Below are positions 23,641-37,110 of a DNA stretch of 64,000 nt, piece by piece. Position numbers and translations under genes: made by a program. The first letter of the stretch is position 1, and each line of letters begins with the position of its first letter. Under the pieces are notes generated by a model, which worked only from the letters and a program-made list of their open reading frames with translations, ran no database searches and was not told the origin of the DNA. This DNA is from Daucus carota subsp. sativus (taxonomy: Eukaryota > Streptophyta > Magnoliopsida > Apiales > Apiaceae): NCBI RefSeq assembly GCF_001625215.2, contig NC_030388.2, positions 25,532,558 through 25,596,557 of the forward strand, in the 5' to 3' direction.

Positions 23641-24257
23641 TTAAAATGTAATTGGCCAAAGAGAAAAGGAATTGGTTGATAAATGCTTTTGCCTTCACCT
23701 CATGTTCAGATCTAGGAACCGGAATCTAACCAGAATAAAGGTGAATATTTACTTGGCTGGAAATAGAGAATTTTAAATGTTTGTTCTCCTGAATGCAAAG
23801 AAATTTGTACAGAGTCGGTTGTTACTGTCTTTTCAACTTTAAGCAGTGTATCAAAAGTCTTATTTCCATATTTTCCATTAGACTATAATCACAAATTAGA
23901 AACTTGTTACTATGATCAATCTATGAACAAATTTATATTAGTAGACAGTTAAGTCTCACTGCACCTTCCTATGGACCATGTCTGCAATACAAATATCAGA
24001 AGTCTGCTTTATCAGATGTTTAAATTTTCGTAGCCTTCTATAAAACATTTCGAGTCATATTTTTCCTTAATTAAATAAAACTATAAGCGGGCAAAACTTT
24101 GTATAATCATCCAAAACTTAGTAGCAGTTTGAAAATGACAAATTGGAAGTTCATAGCACAACATCAGAGCACATCTTAATAATATAATAGCATATCATTA
24201 CCAAACCATAGTTATAAAGAGCTTACAAACTTGCAATTAGAAACTTGATTGCTTGAA

Positions 24258-26366
24258 CTAATCATCAGCCAGAGCAATATTATCAATGATCTTAGCGAGA
24301 ACCACCCTTGATTCCTTGAGTACACTAATACTTCTGTTCAACCTTTCCCTCTTCATAGCAATAGACGGCACTTCAATCAGCATACGCTCAATGCCACCCT
24401 CTTTTGTCTGCATAAACTCATTCACGATTTCCATTTCCAAGTCACAATTCACAAATCTCCGTATAGCCAGCATCAGTTGAAGAGCAATGCAATCAACCAT
24501 CCTTTTGAGAACAATATTCCAGTAAGCAGTCATTCTACACTTCAGGTCAAAAGCATCATTTCTTATACCATTAGGATAACTCCTCAGATGACTAACATCA
24601 ATGTTCCCAAAATATCCAAGATTAATCACCGCAGAAGTCTGATTAAAATTAATACTACTAGCGAGAAGCTTTTTCCACTCCACCAGATACTCAGGGTCAC
24701 ATGTATACTCAACAGTCTTCTCCATTTCCACAATCCCTGAAACTCGTTCAGTCGACTTCTCTTTGACACTTGATATCAAATTGTGGGCTGCTCTGGTCAT
24801 ACGAGACTGAAATTGTGGATATTTCTCACAATGACGCGCCAGGATCGCAATTACCACAGTTTCAACATAGTCCCATACTTTAGCAATAAAGTTGGAAGGC
24901 ATTTCTGAAATTGCTTTAATCTTGAGCTGTACCAAAGCATGAAACGATGAACGAGGAAGGAAATTAGGCAGGGCAATCGCTTTAGCCTCCTGTAGCTCCT
25001 TAATTTCATCAATGAGAAACTTCTCTGAAGAGTTATTGACAGAACTAACTTTTATTTCTTCCAAGAACTTGTCAAGAAATTCAGCTAAACGAGCAGAACA
25101 ATGCATATTCTTATCATCAGGGTATTCACCAAACTCACCTCTCACAAAAAGGTCTTTCAAGGACTCTCTAGACAATCCCACAATCCTCATGAAAGTAGCT
25201 ATTGCTTCTGGAACAGTAGACACTTTTTGCGGAAGACTGTTGAGCTCAGAAACATTTGCATTCAGCTTCATGTTGATTTTCTTTACAATATCAGGCAAGC
25301 ATTTAGATATGATATTAGCTTGAATCTGGACAAGCTTTTTCGCCAAAACAGGAACACCAACCATTGACTTGTCAATTTTTTTGAGTAGTGGATGAGCTTT
25401 AAAAAGCTTAGTTTCTTTCATTCTTGCTTCTTCATAAGACTCGTCACCAATTCGATTCCTCACACATACATAGCCCAGACCTATCTTAACATCATCCTCC
25501 ATCACCTTGGCATGCAATCCATCAGGAGCTTTGTCTGATTTGGTAACAACTGCCAAGGTTCTTTCTCCTGTTTTGTCCACAAGTTGAGACATTCGGATAG
25601 ATTCACACGTAGGGAAATCTACAGTTGCAGAAAGAACATTAAGTATTATACTTTCTTGTGGCTTAATAAACTCCATTATGATGCCTGAAATTTGCTCATA
25701 GATATCCTCAGGCTGCCCATGCACTGGAACTCTAGTAATCCCTGTTGAAAATTTTATTTTATGTTAACATAAATAAAAGCTAATAAGCAGAAAATAATAG
25801 CCATCAAATAGACTAATTGTTTAACAATCCTTTAATATTTTATGGTGTACATAACAATGATCAAAAGAACTAAATATAAAAAAGAGCATACCAGGCAAAT
25901 CGATCATAGTAAGGTCAGGGACACCATTTTTCTTTACCACAAGTGTCAAAGGGGTATGCGATATCCCTTTTCCACTACCCGCAATCTCATCAGTGGCTGA
26001 GCTAATCTCTTTCGCTACATTTGATTCATCTGTAGGAACTACTTTTGTGAGATACTCCAACTGAAGCTGTGTTTCAGATAGTGCATAATTCTGCAGCCTG
26101 ATAACAAGAGGGACCCTTGTACAAATGCCATCGCCTCGAGGCAAGCTGATACCAGCAAGAGATTCCAGGACACTGGACTTGCCAGAAGACTGGTCACCAA
26201 CAACAACAATAGTAGGGAGCTGAATCCCTTCTTGCATAACATTAAGATCTCGAAGCTTATCAATGGCATCTAAGAGCGGTCGAATCCTATCATTATACGA
26301 TGACACAAGAGATGCACCAACCCCAGATACCTCACTAGAATTTTCTTGATTTATGTAATTACCCAT
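24258..26366 (-). CDS. DRP4-type dynamin-related GTPase (Mx-like), copy 2
   Basis: Two exons, 25892-26366 and 24258-25741, with the intron at the same place as in copy 1 (inside the DLPG codons); 652 residues. The GTPase motifs are canonical: GDQSSGKSS, GICTRVP, DLPG and TKSD. A stalk and a C-terminal effector region follow; there is no PH or proline-rich domain. It is highly similar to the neighbouring gene along its whole length, so the two arose by tandem duplication. In the family, these large GTPases assemble on membranes; the physiological role of plant DRP4 is not well defined. Because its motifs are intact, this copy is the likelier to keep the ancestral activity. The N-terminus (MGNYINQENSS) differs from that of copy 1. 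Confidence 0.95.
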
Positions 26367-26398
26367 TTTGGCTTGTCACATTATGTTACTCCAGAGTC

Positions 26399-26408
26399 AT
26401 ATATATAG
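26399..26408 (-). promoter_or_regulatory. probable TATA box of DRP4 copy 2
   Basis: CTATATATAT on the minus strand, about 35-45 bases upstream of the start codon, preceded by AAATCCA as in copy 1. Confidence 0.55.
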
Positions 26409-28583
26409 TGGATTTATTCATGTAGCAATTAGCATGCCTGACTCTTGACTACTAAAACTGTTCAGATACAGAACTCTTCATTTCCAGAACTGTTTTCTCC
26501 TGGAATATGAAGAATGAAGCTCATTTAAAAGCACGTTTGGAAATACCAAGAATCAATACACTCCCCAGTTTTAATATTCAGTGTATGCACTTATTCTGTA
26601 CTGGAGACCAAGAGTTGTGACTAATTATATGAAAAAATTATGTTCTTTTAAATAACTTTCTAAAAAGCTGAAAATGAACTTTTTAAACAAGTAAATAACT
26701 GATTTAAAAAACTAACAAAATGAAACCTATTACATGTACCATCTGTTACTCATGCAGGACTGATATAATAAGGAAAATACTAAGAATATGAGTAGCATTA
26801 CATGCAGCCATTATACTGGTATTGTTCATTTGTTGGATAAATGAGGAGTGTTCAAAGATGCACTATGCGCAGACAGGGTTGCAAAGCTGATTTAATATTC
26901 AGATTTACTTTGTGACACTGGTAGACATCTGGGAAGCTGATAACAGGAGTCTCCATTGTTATTGCAGGTTTTGAAATGTCTTTCCTCCCTTATAGCTATT
27001 TCAATGCAATTCAGTATATTACAGTGATTCATGTGCTTCCAGGGAAAATGTGAAAAGATTTAGTTAAGGGGGGCCAGAACAGGACTGCAAATCTTGGATG
27101 TAACAGAGAAAAAAAGGTTGGGAATATTTAGCAGTAATGTAGTTCTAACAAACATCCCATTTTGGACATCAATAGAACTGGCTGCCACCACTTTTTTTTA
27201 TATCCAGTGTAATACAGAAAAAAAATAACAAGGATGGAATATACAACAGTTCCATATCTTCCACCTGTAGTGATTGAAGTAGTATAAATTTTGCTGCTGC
27301 TCGCGAATTGCCCTGTATCTTGTCGTTAATGCAAATTAAGTAGAGTTGAGCTGTTTATTTTCGATTCTGGATCCGCAACGGCTTGTACCAGCATTATGCA
27401 TAACCTTGATGTATAGTCCTTGTATAAGTATCTTACTATAGTAAATGGAAATTACAGCTGTTAATTTATAATTTCTAACCAAAAACATAAACTACTAAGG
27501 GTCCGGGAGGTCTGGGTCCCTGACATACATATGTCAGCAACGGAAAAAAGTTTTGGACAGCTTAACCCTAAGTTTTTGATGTACATACAAGAGGTGCTAC
27601 AGTATCATTCAACAGAAAATTGCCCCCTCCTAGGGTTTTTCACGTCCAACACTTTTTTCCGCTAGATGTATGCTAGTATCATTCGTATTATAGACTTAAT
27701 TAATGTACTGTCAAGAAATCTCATCAGCCTTTAATACCAGAAGAGTCATCCCAGTTGTTTCTGCTTTAAGAAGTGGTTCTAAGACTTGGTGAGTCTTGGT
27801 CTTTGTCACAGTAATGTAGAGGACAATAATAGTACTAGTATATTGCAAATGATTCACCGGATCAATGAAACATTTTGGCTCCACTAAAAGCCCTCCCACA
27901 AAAAGGCAATAATACACAAACAACACCAAGTTGGTGGTAAAAAGATTTCAGTACCCCATGAAATCATCTAAAACCAAGCTCAACAGACATCCAGTGAAAT
28001 CGTAGCTCGTTTCCGTTCAGTCTGGACTGTCCGCAGACCTTACTCTTACTTCTAAGAACGAAAAAATCCATTCTTCACCAGAAACCTGAGCTTTAGGAGA
28101 AATCTTGAGTTTTAATGAAAGAAAAGAAATATACTTTGTGTTTTAAAGTGTGAACTTAATATACTATTCCTTGGACCACTAGGGTACATAAAAATAAATT
28201 AGAGCAAAGCACATGCAAGAGCAGTGTTTAATTATGTAAAAAGAATGAAATCTCAGTGGGAAAGAAGAGAGTAATATTGAAGATAGATGAAAAAGAACAA
28301 GACAAAACTTATAACCTGCAATGAGCAAAAGAAGGGCCAATTTGTTAGTCCTTTTTTGACAAACATTCATTCTTACACCTCTTCCTCTGTTAAACTCTGT
28401 AATAAACAATTACTACAATCTTTCATCTTCCATTCTCAATCTCATCTCCACCATCAATACATTTTCCAATCCCCATCTCAAAAAGCTCTTCACCTCTATG
28501 GCCATCTTTTTCATTACTCAAAAAATAAAGGAAATAATCCACCTCAAAATTGAACTTTAGTTCACCAAAGCCATCCTCATATT
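26409..28583. other. intergenic region, no gene seen
   Basis: No conserved coding sequence. Contains an inverted-repeat element at about 27510-27680. The rightmost part is the 3' flank of the plasmodesmata-located protein gene. Confidence 0.5.
27510..27680. repeat. short inverted-repeat element (candidate MITE)
   Basis: CGGAAAAAAGTTTTGGAC at 27541-27558 is matched, with one mismatch, by the inverted copy at 27644-27661. Outside these, CATACAT motifs are also inverted on both flanks. Ends and target duplication were not established. Confidence 0.5.
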
Positions 28584-29785
28584 TCAATTATCTGCACAAA
28601 ATTTTAAAAAAAACCCCGCAAAAAATGAATTAAACACACACACAAACACATAATTTTGAAGTCAATGTAAAATGTGCTATTGACTTACCATCATTTTTCT
28701 TCAATAAACTCCTAGCAAAAAGCATACATATAACTAGAAATCCCACTCCAGCTGCCCCTCCTAATATAATTGCTACTGTCTTCCCTGTATTCTGCTGTGT
28801 ATCTACATTAATCAAAAGCCAAATTCCATTCAACTTTAGCTACTTTAAGACCCTCAATTAAGTCAATATTCATACATATGAAAAGAAGAATAACATAAAG
28901 AAAAAGCAAAAGAAAAGATAACAAAAGGGTTGCTTCATTAGCACAAGTTAATGGCAATTTTGTAATTATTTAATATAATAATGAAATTTTACCTGGTGAA
29001 GAAGAGGAAGTAGGAGTATATGGAGATGAAGATGAGGTTGGTGATGATCTCTTGGGAATCCCATTGGGATAATAACTATAACTAATAAAACACTTGTGAA
29101 GATAAATTTGACCAGAAATAGAGCTGCCACACTCAACTTGAGCTCTTTGAACTGCAGTTTTAACACAACTTCCACAATCTGAAGTCCCTAGATCACCTTG
29201 ACATTGTCCTAAAACAAACATGGACTCATAGCTAGTTGTATAGAAGCCATTCCCACTAGTGACTCCACTTTCGAGTGTCGAAAAGGCTGTGTCTCTCCTC
29301 TCTTGAAAGCCAGTCCCTCCTGCACTTGAACCTCCACAGGTCTTGTACAAAAGCTCAAGGCCTGAGATTTGAGCAAACCCAGCAACTTCATAGAGCATGT
29401 AGCAGCCCAGGAGCTGGATTCTTGCTGCCACAGGCTTGCCACAGAGCTTGTCAGTGAGGGTTGGGAGCCTGCTCACACAGTTGTAACAGTCCACATTTGA
29501 TAAGTCTCCTCTGCATTGGAAAAGGCCAGTGATTGTTGTTTGAGAAGTCCCTGTTGTGGTTTTGAAGAACCTGGTTTTTGAAGATTGTTGAACCAGGGTG
29601 CCATAGAGTGTTGAAATGGCTTGGGAGTAAACCCCAGATGGATCTGAGAGGGATTGTTTGGCACAACCCTTGTAGACCAATGTGTTGTAGTCTGGTGCAG
29701 ATTTGGGGTGAGCTATGAGCTCAAGATTTGCAAAGATTGTCAAGAAAAGAGGGAGGATGCAAAAGGGTTTTCTTGGTAAGCTCAT
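28584..29785 (-). CDS. plasmodesmata-located protein (two DUF26/Gnk2 domains, one TM)
   Basis: Exons 28993-29785, 28689-28802 and a proposed 8-base coding exon 28584-28591 ending in KKNDDN; 304 residues. Signal peptide about 1-30 (hydrophobic CILPLFLTIFANLELIA). First DUF26 domain carries CRGDLSNVDCYNC and the second CQGDLGTSDCGSC, both C-X8-C-X2-C. A Ser/Pro/Thr-rich linker follows, then a transmembrane helix (VAIILGGAAGVGFLVICML) and a very short cytosolic tail, with no kinase domain. This architecture is that of PDLPs, which sit in the plasma membrane lining plasmodesmata and influence callose and cell-to-cell movement. The tiny last exon is inferred from a good acceptor (TTTTGTGCAG) and from correct phase. 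Another acceptor at about 28315 would give a longer, unconvincing tail. Confidence 0.88.
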
Positions 29786-32356
29786 TCTGTAAAGCTTGTA
29801 TTTTTTATTGTTGGATATGTTTTTTTGAATGGCAAATCATGGGTTGATTATGAGAGATTGAAAGGTGTTGAGAAAATATTCTGGACCCTCTTGATAATCT
29901 TGATTTTGATAAAGAATGGGGAGTTGGGTTCTGATAATCTTGATTTTCTTGATTCTTTAACTTGCTCAAAATGGGTTCTTGGTTTTGGACTTGGATTTTG
30001 GATTCACTTTGTCTTTTGATGTGCAGTAAAGATGAGGTAGGAGCATCTTTTTTACCCAACTACTGTGTGTATTGTATCTTCTACAAAGTTGGTATACATG
30101 TATACAATTGGTTGTGCTAGACAGATCACACACATTTTGATACAATAGTATTGAAAACAATTGTTCTATCCTACTTAAAATAATGTAAAGCAAAAACATA
30201 AATAATTGGTAGAACAATAGTATTTCATATCTTTTAAAACATGTTGTACAAATCAGAAATCGGAGATATTTATGATAAATCCAAGATTTTTAGTAAGATC
30301 GGAGTGTAATCAATAAATTAATAGAATATTTTTTAAAAATTAATCAGAACCAGTTACATGTATACCATAAAAATGGAGCTAAAAAATGGCAGGGTAATGA
30401 TGCACTGTTGATTGGGTTGAAGAAACCAATTTCTCAGCAAATGGGTTGGTTGGAGTGATTAAGTAAAGAGAGTAGTACAAAGGTTGAAGAAATGCAAAGG
30501 AGGAGAGAGAGGGGGTGCAGGAGGAGCCTTGGATTGTGTGGTGAGGTAAGTTAAAACTGTATAAAGAAAGTTTGACCCAGGTGGAAGTGGAATAACAGTT
30601 GAGCTAGGCAGCTAGGGTTCGAAATGAAAATTGATCAAGAGTGTAGCAAGATTCTTTACTGCACATACTGTCATGCAAGAAAGTTGTGATTCTCTCTACT
30701 CGATTAGGGGGCTTCACAGGACTCTTTAATTTATTTTCATGTACTCCTTTGCACACACAACTAATGCCTTACAGTTATGCACTTAATAAATACTCGCCGG
30801 AGAGTAATGGCGAAAACTCAATGTCAAATCCGAGTTTTTTCTCGAAAATTTGATAAGTCTTAATATTTCAATTCAAAAATAAGTCGAAAAAAATAGTCTA
30901 ATTATAATTATTTGGACAATCCACAAATCCACCACAAATCCTCAAAAGATTATGATTTGTTGGTATAATTGACGATAATACTTATGTTTATAAACTTATC
31001 TTCATTCTTTCTCGATGTAGGATTGGGGTGTTACAGTAGTAGTATTGTTTTAAATCTAGTGCATCATGTAGGAATGTGTGCAATCAATTTGTTTTGACCT
31101 TTTCCGATATTACTTTAATTAATATTATTATATATTTTGATTCATTTACATGTAATTATATACATAATGATGAAAATAATAAAATACAAATTTGATTCCT
31201 TATTCGCAACTTCTATTCATATCCCCGTATGAATATCAAAAACTCAAAAATATTTGTGAAAATCTCCTAGAAGTCTTCTAAATATAATATAAATAATTAT
31301 ATTCCACATTAATTAGTACATTTTTAAGAGTATCAACTTCATCGATACTTTTTATATTCGTTTTTTATTTTATATTTTATTCACATGTAAATTAAAATAG
31401 AGAGAAAGGAAGGAGATGAATTGGAGAAACTAAATTTTTTTATCAACAAAGATAAGTTATGAACCACGTGGAAGCTCTTAAATTTATATAGAGCCTTTAA
31501 GAATCACTTCGAATTCTATATTGATCAATGATCTTTATTTTTCTACCTAAAAATTCTCGGAGACTTCTTGAAGATGCTCTCTTATCTTGAAATTTGAAAA
31601 ATCAATTTTAGATTAATTTACTCTCACCTGGTATCAATTTGAAATGAACGAAGTTCACATCAGAATTCATGCATGTACACCTAAAGAGCTAACCTAAACC
31701 ATCTCTATAAACAACTTCAATGGGGAGTGTTAAAAAAAGAAGTCAAAATATAATGTGGAATGATGTGACGTGACGGTCTCGTTGGTTCTCCGTTGGAGTG
31801 GGAGAAGTGTTAACGAAAATTGCCAACTTTTGACATCCTACTAAAAAAAAATAGACGTGCATTCAGGTTAAAGACATGTACTCTCGTATCTATTTATAGT
31901 TATAGTTATTTTATTACATCGACTACTTGAGTGCCAACAATTAGAGTAAAATTTAACAAGGATGCTACTAAAAATAATCTTCAAGAGAAAGAAAATAAAA
32001 TATTAGTAAGTTTCATGATTTGACAATATTAAAAATTTTGATTAATCTTGATTGGCACCTCTCATCCCATATATTGTAGATGTTCTAAAAATCTAAAAGA
32101 TGAAAAAAATTATTTAGGAATAATAAAAGTAGTAGGATTCCAAATATTTGAATATTCGATTGCAAATCTTTTTCCGAAATTTACTGCCTAAATTTGATAT
32201 CACAACTATTTTTTTTTTGTCAATCAAAATTCTTCCCCTTTCAGCTCCTCTTTCTAAATTGAAAGGTTTGTAATTTCATTACACCCTGATAATTATTATT
32301 TGATTGCAAATTTGTGTCTTTATTCTTGTTGTTGCAAGAAGAGGGTTGAGGGTGAT
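29786..32356. other. intergenic region between divergent genes
   Basis: The spacer separates the PDLP gene (-) and the TLDc gene (+) and must carry both promoters. No coding sequence is recognisable. The interior is AT-rich. Confidence 0.5.
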
Positions 32357-35300
32357 ATGTACTCATTAAAAGACAAAGTATCTGACAAGCTTTCTCTTCT
32401 CTTTTATGATTCTCCTTCAACCCATCCTCAATCCCAGGTACTTCTCTTCACATACATACATACATACATACATACATACATACATACATAAACGTGTGTG
32501 TAATCTAATATAATTGATGTAATGTGATTTCATGTTATTTGTTTTTATGTTGTTGCTTGATCATGTCTAATTTATGCTCATAATATGTGTGAAGATCTTC
32601 TATATATTGACATTTTGTTTGCTAGGTTAAATTGGATATGAATATTTATTGTGGCTCATTAATAACTGGATGAAAATTTTGGGAATTAATTTATAAATTT
32701 ATATTCCATAATAAAGTAGAAATTGCCCGTATGTAAAAAGCTTCTTAAGCTACAGCAACTATATCGATGTTAATATTAACTTTTATTAAAATATTTTATC
32801 TCTGGAATTTTTTGTATATGATCATGTTTTTTCCTACTGCTGCTTTGTATGTTCCTTGCCGTGATCCATATAGATGCATTTATTTCGATATTTCGATATT
32901 TATGTTGATTTTGGACCATATAAGTGCTTAATAACCATATGAACAATATATGTAATCTACATGATTCTTGGAATTTTGGCATGATTTTTTTAATCTTTTT
33001 TTACTCGATACAAGGTTGGTCTGTTATTATTTGCATTCGTTCCTAACTTTGTGATATAGGAACTGGTTTATGGAATTCCTTTTTCTTTTACATACTTCAT
33101 CAAATGAGATATTCATTATCATTATTTGTGGCAATAATAAAATATGTACTACAACTTTTCACATGTGCAGGCCACACAATATAGCAAGGAGGGAAAATCT
33201 TTGTCTTCTTTCCTTTCTTATGTTCTTCCATCAACAAGTTTTAAGGAATCCCGACTTAACAATGAAAATGATGACATTAAACCAATTCAGTCACAACCTA
33301 TTCGATGGAAAAATAGAAGTTTTTTACAACGAGATGTTTCTTTGAAAAACAATGTGAAATGTAAATTTAAGTGTGTAAATGAAGATTATCCAACTATACA
33401 ATGTCAACATACAGAGCAAGGCTCTGTAATCAGTCAAACATTTGATGAAAAAGAAATCTTTTGTACTCCAAAAGAAATTGAAGATGGAATCTCTAGGAGT
33501 ACGAGTGGTTGTGATACTTTTGAGGATGCAACTGATCAACATTGTTTCAGAAAGTTCATGCCCAAACTCACCGATGAGTCTCTTTTCCTCTATGCAGAAT
33601 TGTATGGATTTCTTCAACTAGCCCTTCCCAATATAGTTAAAGGTTGTGAATGGGTGTTATTATATAGGTAATATTGGTTTGAAGTTGTCACATATCATAT
33701 ATTTTTATAATTTCTCCTTCCATATTCTATTTATATGCGAACTTGGTTTTATATGGGTTTTTTTTACATAAAGGGCAGCACGGTGAAACATGGTATATCA
33801 CTTCGTACACTTATACGGAAGAGTGGTGACCTTCCAGGTCCTTGTTTGTTGGTATGCTTACATCTTCACTATTTTATATACTGAATGAGTTCAATATTAA
33901 TTTTTTTTATTTGGCATGATTTATACAATACATTTCACATAGATTACTGGAGATATGCAAGGTGCTATATTTGGTGGGTTGTTTGAGAGTCCTCTTGCAC
34001 CTACCGCCAAGCAAAAGTATCAAGTAAGTTATTTAACAATATGAAGCAACCTATTCATTTGAAACATCCACCCAAATAAAATAATTTTCATTATATTCTC
34101 TACTAGTATTCATTTTCTAACTAGTGCTATAAAATTATGCTTAATGTAAATTTGAACAGGGTACAAATCAAACCTTTGTATTCACGACCATAGATGGAGG
34201 GCCAAGGTTATTTAGGCCTAAAGGTACTCTCTTAGAGAAAATTGATATTGTCTTTTCACATATTTGTACAATACTCATTTAGTTAAAGCATTAATGTGTA
34301 TCATAATATATTCATGGAGACCTAATTATAATGTCATTGAAAAATTCTTTTACCCTCCCAAAAGCGATAATTTGCTTATCTGATTTTATTGAAGACTAGA
34401 GAGCAGTGAACGTTTGCTAATTGTGTTTGATTTGTAGTAGAGAGCAAGTTGTGGGCCAATAACATAAGGTCAGGGGAATGAGGGAAACAACAAGCAGAAG
34501 TATATAAGAATAAATATTTATTTTATAAACTGTAAAAAAAAAAACTGTATCAACTATTTTTCTTTCATAAAATCGTGTAATTTTAAGGTGTAGGCTTTGT
34601 TATAGAATTGTTGAAATAAGATCTATATCCTTCTTATGATGTGAGTGTCGATGCTAGTTTTGTGACCGTAAAGTGAGTGAGTATGATAGTCATTAGCGGT
34701 TAAATTTCTGTATATTATACTTTTTATTAAAGATTTTATACTACCCTCCATCCAAAAAAAATGATGGTTTACCGGTTAGATTTGATAGTTGTATCTTTTT
34801 TTGCATAAACTATCATTTTAAATACTCGAACATGCATCTTTTGAATTATTTTAGCTATTAATATATAAGTTAACATATATTTATTTTTATGTCTTGACCA
34901 TTATGATTTTGTTTTTAAATATGGTCAAATCGATTGACAAACTAACTGAGCTTGAGCGTAATAATAATGTTTGATTCCGTTGGCGTGCCTTCTAATCCTA
35001 ATTTCCTTTTCTCTTTCCCTCTCATATATAATAATATATGACATGTATAGATATATTTTAATGGGACATTTATTAATCCTAATAGCATATATAATATATG
35101 CAGATACGTATTGCAATAACATGTATTATTTTAATAGCGTGTTTATGATGTTTTTTTAGGTGCCAACCGATATTTCTATTTGTGCTTAAATGACTTGTTG
35201 GCATTTGGAGGAGGCGGAAATTTTGCTTTACGCCTTGATGGTGATTTGTAAGACCACTCTTTTCAACACTACATAGTTTTATTCATTTTTTTTCTTTTTA

Positions 35301-35779
35301 AATCGTAAATCATGATAGGTTAAATTTTAATTTTGTGGCAAGAAGGTTGTCTGGGACCAGTGGACCCTGTGACACATTTGAGAACCAATGTTTGGCTCAT
35401 AATCAAGAATTTGAATTGAAAAATGTTGAGGTAAGACCGAGTTTTTCAAGCTACCTTTATCGACTGTTTTTTAAATTTTGTTTTAATATGCTATGTTTTA
35501 CAAGTTACTTGATGAGAATATATTAGAAGCCAAGATATAAAGAACTATAGTTTTAATTTTTTTTTTAAAAGATAGAACATTTTTAGGTAGAATATCAAAA
35601 AATATAAACATGCTTTTTGGATTGGTCAGGGGATGATAAAAATAAAAAAATCCAAGAAAAAAAGGGAGAAGATATATATCCTTTATTTTTTTGATATTAT
35701 ATCCTAAATTGTTGTTTATTTTTTGTTTTCTTTTTTGCAGCTTTGGGGTTTTACACACTCGTCTCAATACACAAATTAA
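32357..35779 (+). CDS. TLDc-domain protein (OXR1/NCOA7-like)
   Basis: Eight exons: 32357-32437, 33171-33667, 33779-33851, 33943-34023, 34160-34223, 35160-35247, 35346-35430, 35741-35779; 335 residues. The N-terminal half is poorly conserved. From about residue 165 the protein is a TLDc domain: LTDESLFLYAELYGFL, CEWVLLYST.KHGISLRTL, GDMQGAIFGG, FVFTT, ANRYFYLCLNDLLAFGGGGN, FALRLDGDL, TSGPCDTF, and the closing FELKNVELWGF. TLDc proteins are linked to oxidative-stress tolerance and, in other eukaryotes, to V-ATPase regulation; the role of this plant member is not known to me. The start is the Met of MYSLKDKVSDKL, which resembles N-termini of plant TLD proteins. In-frame upstream sequence exists, so the start is not certain. 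Confidence 0.9.
32450..32491. repeat. (ACAT)n microsatellite
   Basis: About ten copies of the tetranucleotide CATA, just after the first exon of the TLDc gene. Confidence 0.9.
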
Positions 35780-37110
35780 AAGGGAGAAGAAAACTTGGAT
35801 TAGCGAGATGAAATATTTTCATAAATTTAAGCAAGATTTAATTGTTCTTTTATTTTCTCTGGAGCTATGATCTCTTTTTAACTCTGATAAATTTCTAGAA
35901 ATCATATGAAGTTAGGAGTTTGTCTTGTAGGTTTAGTTGTATTTGTTATTGTTTGTCATATGTTTAGTTTTTTTTTTTCTAAATATCTTATTTTTAAGGA
36001 ACTAGCTAAATTTTAAAGAAAAATATCATATTTATACTACAACAAGATATACTTACTTGAGTTATATAATAAACATAAGAAGATTTTTCCTAAAGACTAC
36101 AAATTTTGTACACGAAATAAATCAATTTCACTGGAAAAAATATAGAAGTAGATGATGCAATACAACACTCTTAACAGAAGAAAAAATTAACTCAAAATTT
36201 TGTTTAAGGCGGGAATGGTGGTAGTATGATCGTTTTTTAACCCAAAATTTATTTTGCCACTTTCTAGAAAAAATAATGCAGGGAATAATGCATTATTAAA
36301 TAACGGATTATTAAATGTAAAATTAATGTCATTAAATAAATAATTATGTTGATATATCTCGCTTATGGCATGTTGATATAAAGGAATGAAGAGATTATTT
36401 TGAGATATATTCATGGCTTAATCATGTGAAGAGAGAATATATATTCAATCAGAATATAGATTTACACACGTGCTAAACTATCTAAATTGATAAAATTTTG
36501 GGTTTTCATATTCTTTTATAAAGTGATATTTTTGCATATATACGCATATTCTTTTGTACTTTGTAAAAAGAAAAAAGATATTTTTCAATACCGATTTAAA
36601 CAGTTTTTTTAGTTTTTATTGTTAGAAAAAATTTTACCCCGCTTATTTCATGTAAAGTACTTATAATTTGTCATTATGATATATTTTAATTATATTTATG
36701 ACAAAATTTTATTTATTTAGGAAACTTTGTGAAATTTATATGTGCTATTCCGGTCTTGAAAGTATTAGATGGAAGATAATGTTAATGTATCATTTGAAAA
36801 TTCGAAAATAATGTATATAATAGAAAATTTATTAGAATTTTTTTATTAAAAGATTAGAATGCTCTTTTATGTCATAACCTCAATTCCAGTAGGCAATCTC
36901 AATGGAAAATCAGAAACTATTTGGCTGTCAATTGCAAGAATGGACCAAGACTACTAAGTGCTAGCAAATGTGTATCAAGTCTCCTTGTTTTCAAATGCCC
37001 TCAGATTCTGCTTGCTGACTACAGTTGTGAACTGTTTTATTAGGCCTTTGCTAATTATTTTCGGAAACAGGTGACCATTTCAGAGGCCAGCATCTTATCA
37101 GGGATTTGGT
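35780..37110. other. spacer between convergent genes
   Basis: 3' flanks of the TLDc gene (+) and the carboxypeptidase gene (-). AT-rich; no gene seen. Confidence 0.55.

Larger units (their letters stand above)
23092..24257. other. spacer between the two DRP4 genes
   Basis: Promoter of copy 1 and 3' flank of copy 2. A one-sided Stowaway remnant starts at 23506. No other coding sequence is seen. Confidence 0.6.

Noticed and set aside
28179-28409. Alternative last exon of the PDLP gene after a good acceptor at about 28315
   Set aside because: It would add a long hydrophobic tail unlike the family; the tiny exon at 28584-28591 gives a normal tail.
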